A stretch of DNA of 7,844 nucleotides from Chloroflexota bacterium. GTDB taxonomy: Bacteria; Chloroflexota; Dehalococcoidia; Bin125. The stretch is from assembly GCA_026705105.1 (NCBI GenBank), contig JAPPBK010000133.1, positions 1-7,844 of the forward strand, in the 5' to 3' direction. The notes under the pieces are model-generated. The model was not told the DNA's origin, made no database searches, and worked only from the letters and a program-made list of their open reading frames with translations. Within the stretch, counting starts at the first letter, position 1, and every line of letters begins with the position of its first letter. Positions 5,641-7,844 of the stretch are shown one piece after another. Both the position numbers and the translations under genes were made by a program.

Positions 5641-7079
5641 TCCAGGGTTATGCGGATCTCGACGCCGTCGAGCTTGCGCGCATGGTCGCCGACCGCGAAG
5701 TGTCGGCAATCGAACTGTTGGAGGAAGCGATCGAGCGGGCCGAGCGGGTCAATCCGCAGATCAATGCGGTCGTCTACCCGTGGTATGACCACGCCCGCGA
5801 GAACGCGCTGAGCGGTCTGCCCCAGGGTCCGCTGCACGGCGTGCCGTTCTTGCTCAAGGACCTGGGCACGCTCTACGCCGGTCAGCCAATCTCCAGTGGT
5901 TCCAAGGTCTTCGCCGACACGATCCCAGACCACGACTCGGAGATGGTGATCCGCTACAAGGCGGCGGGACTCTCGATCTTCGGACGCACCACGTCGCCGG
6001 AGATGGGCATCACCTCGACCACCGAATCGCAGCTGCACGGCAAGACGCGCAATCCGTGGAACCTCGATCACACCGCGGGGGGATCGTCGGGCGGCGCCGC
6101 CGCCGCCGTGGCGACCGGGATCATCCCCGCCGCCAACGCCTCCGACGGCGGCGGCTCGATCCGCATTCCGGCGACCTGCAACGGTCTGTTCGGTCTCAAG
6201 CCGACCCGAGCCCGCACGCCGGCCGGTCCCGACGTGGGCGAGGGCTGGGCCGGGATGTCGACCGTGCACGCGGTCTCACGCTCGGTGCGCGACTCCGCCG
6301 TCCTGCTCGACGCCACGGCGGGCCCCGACATCGGCGCTCCCTACTTCGCACCGCCGCCGGAGCGTTCCTGGACGGAAGAGGTTGGGCGCGACCCGGGCAC
6401 GCTGCGGATCGGCGTGATCCTCAAGCCGTTCAACGAGTGCGAAATCGACGGCGACTGCATCGCCGCCGCCGAGCACTCGGCCGAGTTGCTGCGCTCCCTG
6501 GGCCACGAGGTCGAGGACGCGGTGCTGGAGATTCCCGAGGAGGTCCGCAATCCGCTCTTCGACATCGTCCGGCCCTCGACCAAGCTGGCCTTCGACCAGA
6601 AGGCGGAGGAGCTGGGCCGCACGCCGAATCCCGAGGACATGGAGCCGATCACCTGGCGGATGATCTCGGGCGACATGCCGACCGCGACCGAGTACATCGC
6701 CGCGACTCGCGCCGTGCACGCGATCGGCCGCTTCGTCGGACGCTGGTTCGCCGGCGTCGACGGTCCCGGCTACGACGTGATGCTCACGCCGACGATGGCA
6801 ACGCCCCCCCTGGAGCTGGGCAAGCTGTCGCTGGATCGCGACGACATGCTGGCCCAGGGCCAGGACGTGCAGCGCACGGTGGGCTTCACCTCGCTGTTCA
6901 ACGCCTCGGGCAACCCCGCCGCCTCGGTGCCGCTCTACTGGAACGAGGCCGGGCTGCCGGTGGGCACGCAGTTCGTCGCGCCCTACGCCGACGAGGCCAC
7001 GCTCTTCCGCCTCGCCGCCCAGCTCGAAGCTGCCCAACCGTGGGCCAATCGAAAGCCTCCCGTACACTCCGACGCATAG
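5634..7079 (+). CDS. Amidase-signature family hydrolase, NylA-like
   Basis: The predicted protein is 481 aa, an amide-bond hydrolase with the Ser-cisSer-Lys triad: K75 in V-P-F-L-L-K-D-L, cis-Ser S151 in A-G-G-S-S-G-G-A, and the nucleophile S175 in S-D-G-G-G-S-I-R-I-P-A. The 24-residue spacing between the serines is the family standard. The signature continues with G-L-F-G-L-K-P-T-R at 184-192. The length, P-W-N-L-D-H-T-A-G-G-S-S-G-G, N-P-Q-I-N-A-V-V-Y-P and the late L-F-N-A-S-G-N-P-A-A-S-V-P closely resemble the 6-aminohexanoate-cyclic-dimer hydrolase (NylA) group. A GatA role is unlikely: no gatB or gatC is nearby, and the N-terminus and overall pattern fit stand-alone amidases. The real substrate is unknown (small or cyclic amides are plausible). 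There is no signal peptide, so it is probably cytosolic. It is divergent from rph with 28 nt between start codons, and the upstream promoter must overlap rph coding sequence. The palindromic repeat begins 2 nt after its stop. Confidence 0.95.
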   Translation: MAIQGYADLDAVELARMVADREVSAIELLEEAIERAERVNPQINAVVYPWYDHARENALSGLPQGPLHGVPFLLKDLGTLYAGQPISSGSKVFADTIPDHDSEMVIRYKAAGLSIFGRTTSPEMGITSTTESQLHGKTRNPWNLDHTAGGSSGGAAAAVATGIIPAANASDGGGSIRIPATCNGLFGLKPTRARTPAGPDVGEGWAGMSTVHAVSRSVRDSAVLLDATAGPDIGAPYFAPPPERSWTEEVGRDPGTLRIGVILKPFNECEIDGDCIAAAEHSAELLRSLGHEVEDAVLEIPEEVRNPLFDIVRPSTKLAFDQKAEELGRTPNPEDMEPITWRMISGDMPTATEYIAATRAVHAIGRFVGRWFAGVDGPGYDVMLTPTMATPPLELGKLSLDRDDMLAQGQDVQRTVGFTSLFNASGNPAASVPLYWNEAGLPVGTQFVAPYADEATLFRLAAQLEAAQPWANRKPPVHSDA

Positions 7080-7080
7080 G

Positions 7081-7180
7081 ATCCCCTCTCCCCTCGCAAA
7101 GCGGGAGAAAGACCGAAGCCATCGGACGCTCTCTCCCCCCCGCTTCGCGGGGGGAGATGCCGAAGGCAGAGGGGGGCTCC
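7081..7180 (+). repeat. REP-like GC-rich palindromic repeat, copy B (two-hairpin element)
   Basis: About 100 nt directly after the amidase stop. The left half (7087-7106) forms an imperfect hairpin around CGC-AAA-GCG. The right half (7129-7180) is the inverted counterpart of copy A, with a stem around CCGC-TTC-GCGG (about 7130-7154) and a small GCC-GAA-GGC hairpin (7159-7167), ending in AGAGGGGGGCTCC. The element separates the amidase from the downstream TPP-enzyme gene and could end or stabilise the amidase transcript. It contains no credible coding sequence. Confidence 0.85.
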
Positions 7181-7200
7181 CCGCACTCCCTGCCTCGCAC

Positions 7201-7226
7201 TTCCAACGTCGGGGAACTTCTTGGAA
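7201..7226 (+). promoter_or_regulatory. Inverted repeat upstream of the TPP-enzyme gene
   Basis: TTCCAA at 7201-7206 and TTGGAA at 7221-7226 are exact reverse complements separated by 14 nt, ending just before the AAGGAG ribosome-binding site (7229-7234). It could be an operator for a dimeric regulator or a short leader hairpin. A chance origin is not excluded, since the arms are only 6 nt. Confidence 0.3.
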
Positions 7227-7240
7227 CCAAGGAGCACATC

Positions 7241-7844
7241 ATGAGAACCGCAAACGCCATCGCCGAGATGCTCAAGCGGGAGGGCGTCGACTTCGTCGTC
7301 GGCTATCCCGTCAATCCGATCTTCGAGGCGGCGGCAGAAGCCGACATCCGCACGATCATCGTCCGCCAGGAGCGGACCGGGATTCACATTGCCGACGCCT
7401 TTGCGCGGATGAACTCGGGCGACCGCGTCGCGGTCTACCTGACCCAGAACGGCCCCGGCTCCGAAAACTCGTTCGGCGGGCTGGCCCAGGCCTGGTCGGA
7501 GTCCGCGCCGATGGTGGCGATCCCCGGCGGTTACGCCCGCGCCCAGAGCAATGTGGCGCCCAACTTCTCCGGTCTGGTCAACTTCCAGCACGTGAGCAAG
7601 TGGACCGAGCAGTTGACCGACGCCAACGACCTCGCCAACGCCGTTCGCCGTGCCTTCACCCACGCCAAGAACGGCCGCCAGCGGCCGGTCGTGCTGGAGA
7701 TTCCCGGCGACCTTTGGGGCGCGGAGATCGAAGAGCCGATCAACTACACGCCCACGCCCAGGCACCGTGCCGGTCCCGACCCCGCCGATGCGCGCAAGGC
7801 GGCGCAGACGCTGGTCAACGCCGAGCGTCCGGTGATCTACGCCG
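7241..7844 (+). CDS. Thiamine-diphosphate enzyme, acetolactate synthase superfamily, 3'-truncated
   Basis: The first 201 residues are visible; the frame is open to the window edge, and the family length is about 540-600 aa. The ATG at 7241 follows AAGGAG at 7229-7234 with 6-nt spacing. What is seen is the N-terminal TPP-binding (PYR) domain: A-N-A-I-A-E-M-L-K-R-E-G-V near 4-16, G-Y-P-V-N-P-I at 21-27, R-Q-E-R with E44 at the position of the glutamate that activates the TPP aminopyrimidine, A-D-A-F-A-R at 51-56, and N-G-P-G-S-E-N-S-F-G-G-L-A-Q-A-W at about 69-84. The central domain starts near residue 190 (R-P-V-I-Y-A). Compared with true acetolactate synthase, G-P-G-A-T-N is replaced by G-P-G-S-E-N and the early G-x-P-G loop by G-Y-P-V-N-P. 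I therefore place it in the poorly characterised TPP-requiring group related to ilvB rather than calling it IlvB. Decarboxylase, carboligase or acyl-CoA-type activity cannot be decided without the C-terminal half. Confidence 0.9.
   Translation, partial: MRTANAIAEMLKREGVDFVVGYPVNPIFEAAAEADIRTIIVRQERTGIHIADAFARMNSGDRVAVYLTQNGPGSENSFGGLAQAWSESAPMVAIPGGYARAQSNVAPNFSGLVNFQHVSKWTEQLTDANDLANAVRRAFTHAKNGRQRPVVLEIPGDLWGAEIEEPINYTPTPRHRAGPDPADARKAAQTLVNAERPVIYA

Noticed and set aside
6276..7067. 263-codon minus-strand frame antisense to the amidase
   Set aside because: No motif, and composition typical of an antisense shadow.
7081..7180. CRISPR-like repeat
   Set aside because: Only palindromic half-units, with no regular direct repeats or spacers. 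It fits a REP-like element instead.
6983..7765. 260-codon minus-strand frame across repeat B and the TPP-enzyme gene
   Set aside because: Reads through the repeat and is antisense to a clear TPP-enzyme gene with a good ribosome-binding site.

Overview
The window is compact, GC-rich bacterial chromosomal DNA with six protein genes, two of them cut by the window edges, and no RNA genes, insertion sequences or CRISPR. The gene families and their pairing (an alanine-glyoxylate-type aminotransferase beside a long serA and a DUF1015 gene, GTG/TTG start options, GC-rich palindromic repeats) would suit a Chloroflexota (Thermomicrobia/Sphaerobacter-like) or similar high-GC lineage. That assignment is an inference from family resemblance, not something the sequence proves.

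Left part (1-3839): a 5'-truncated class V aminotransferase is followed 23 nt later by serA (D-3-phosphoglycerate dehydrogenase, GTG start). A DUF1015 gene faces serA tail to tail with a 13-nt gap. The first two genes can supply the first two steps of the phosphorylated serine pathway (3-phosphoglycerate to phosphohydroxypyruvate to phosphoserine). No phosphoserine phosphatase is visible. The DUF1015 protein carries a D-G-H-H-R-Y motif resembling the ligand loop of the ParB/sulfiredoxin/serine-kinase fold, so it is a candidate for the missing phosphoserine-serine step (hypothesis).

Middle (3840-5633): a 130-nt divergent spacer separates DUF1015 from a tandem HIT-domain protein on the plus strand. 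Its first HIT motif is of the nucleotidyltransferase type (H-x-H-x-Q) and its second HIT copy is degenerate. Next comes rph (RNase PH) on the minus strand. A GC-rich palindromic repeat lies between the HIT gene and rph and supplies the last codons and stop of rph. The start codons of rph and the next gene are only 28 nt apart, and rph may be leaderless.

Right part (5634-7844): an amidase-signature hydrolase resembling the 6-aminohexanoate-cyclic-dimer hydrolase (NylA) group, then a second, longer and inverted copy of the same palindromic repeat, then the N-terminal third of an atypical thiamine-diphosphate enzyme of the acetolactate synthase superfamily, which runs off the window. The two copies of the repeat differ in a way that keeps their hairpins intact, as expected for a REP-like dispersed element.
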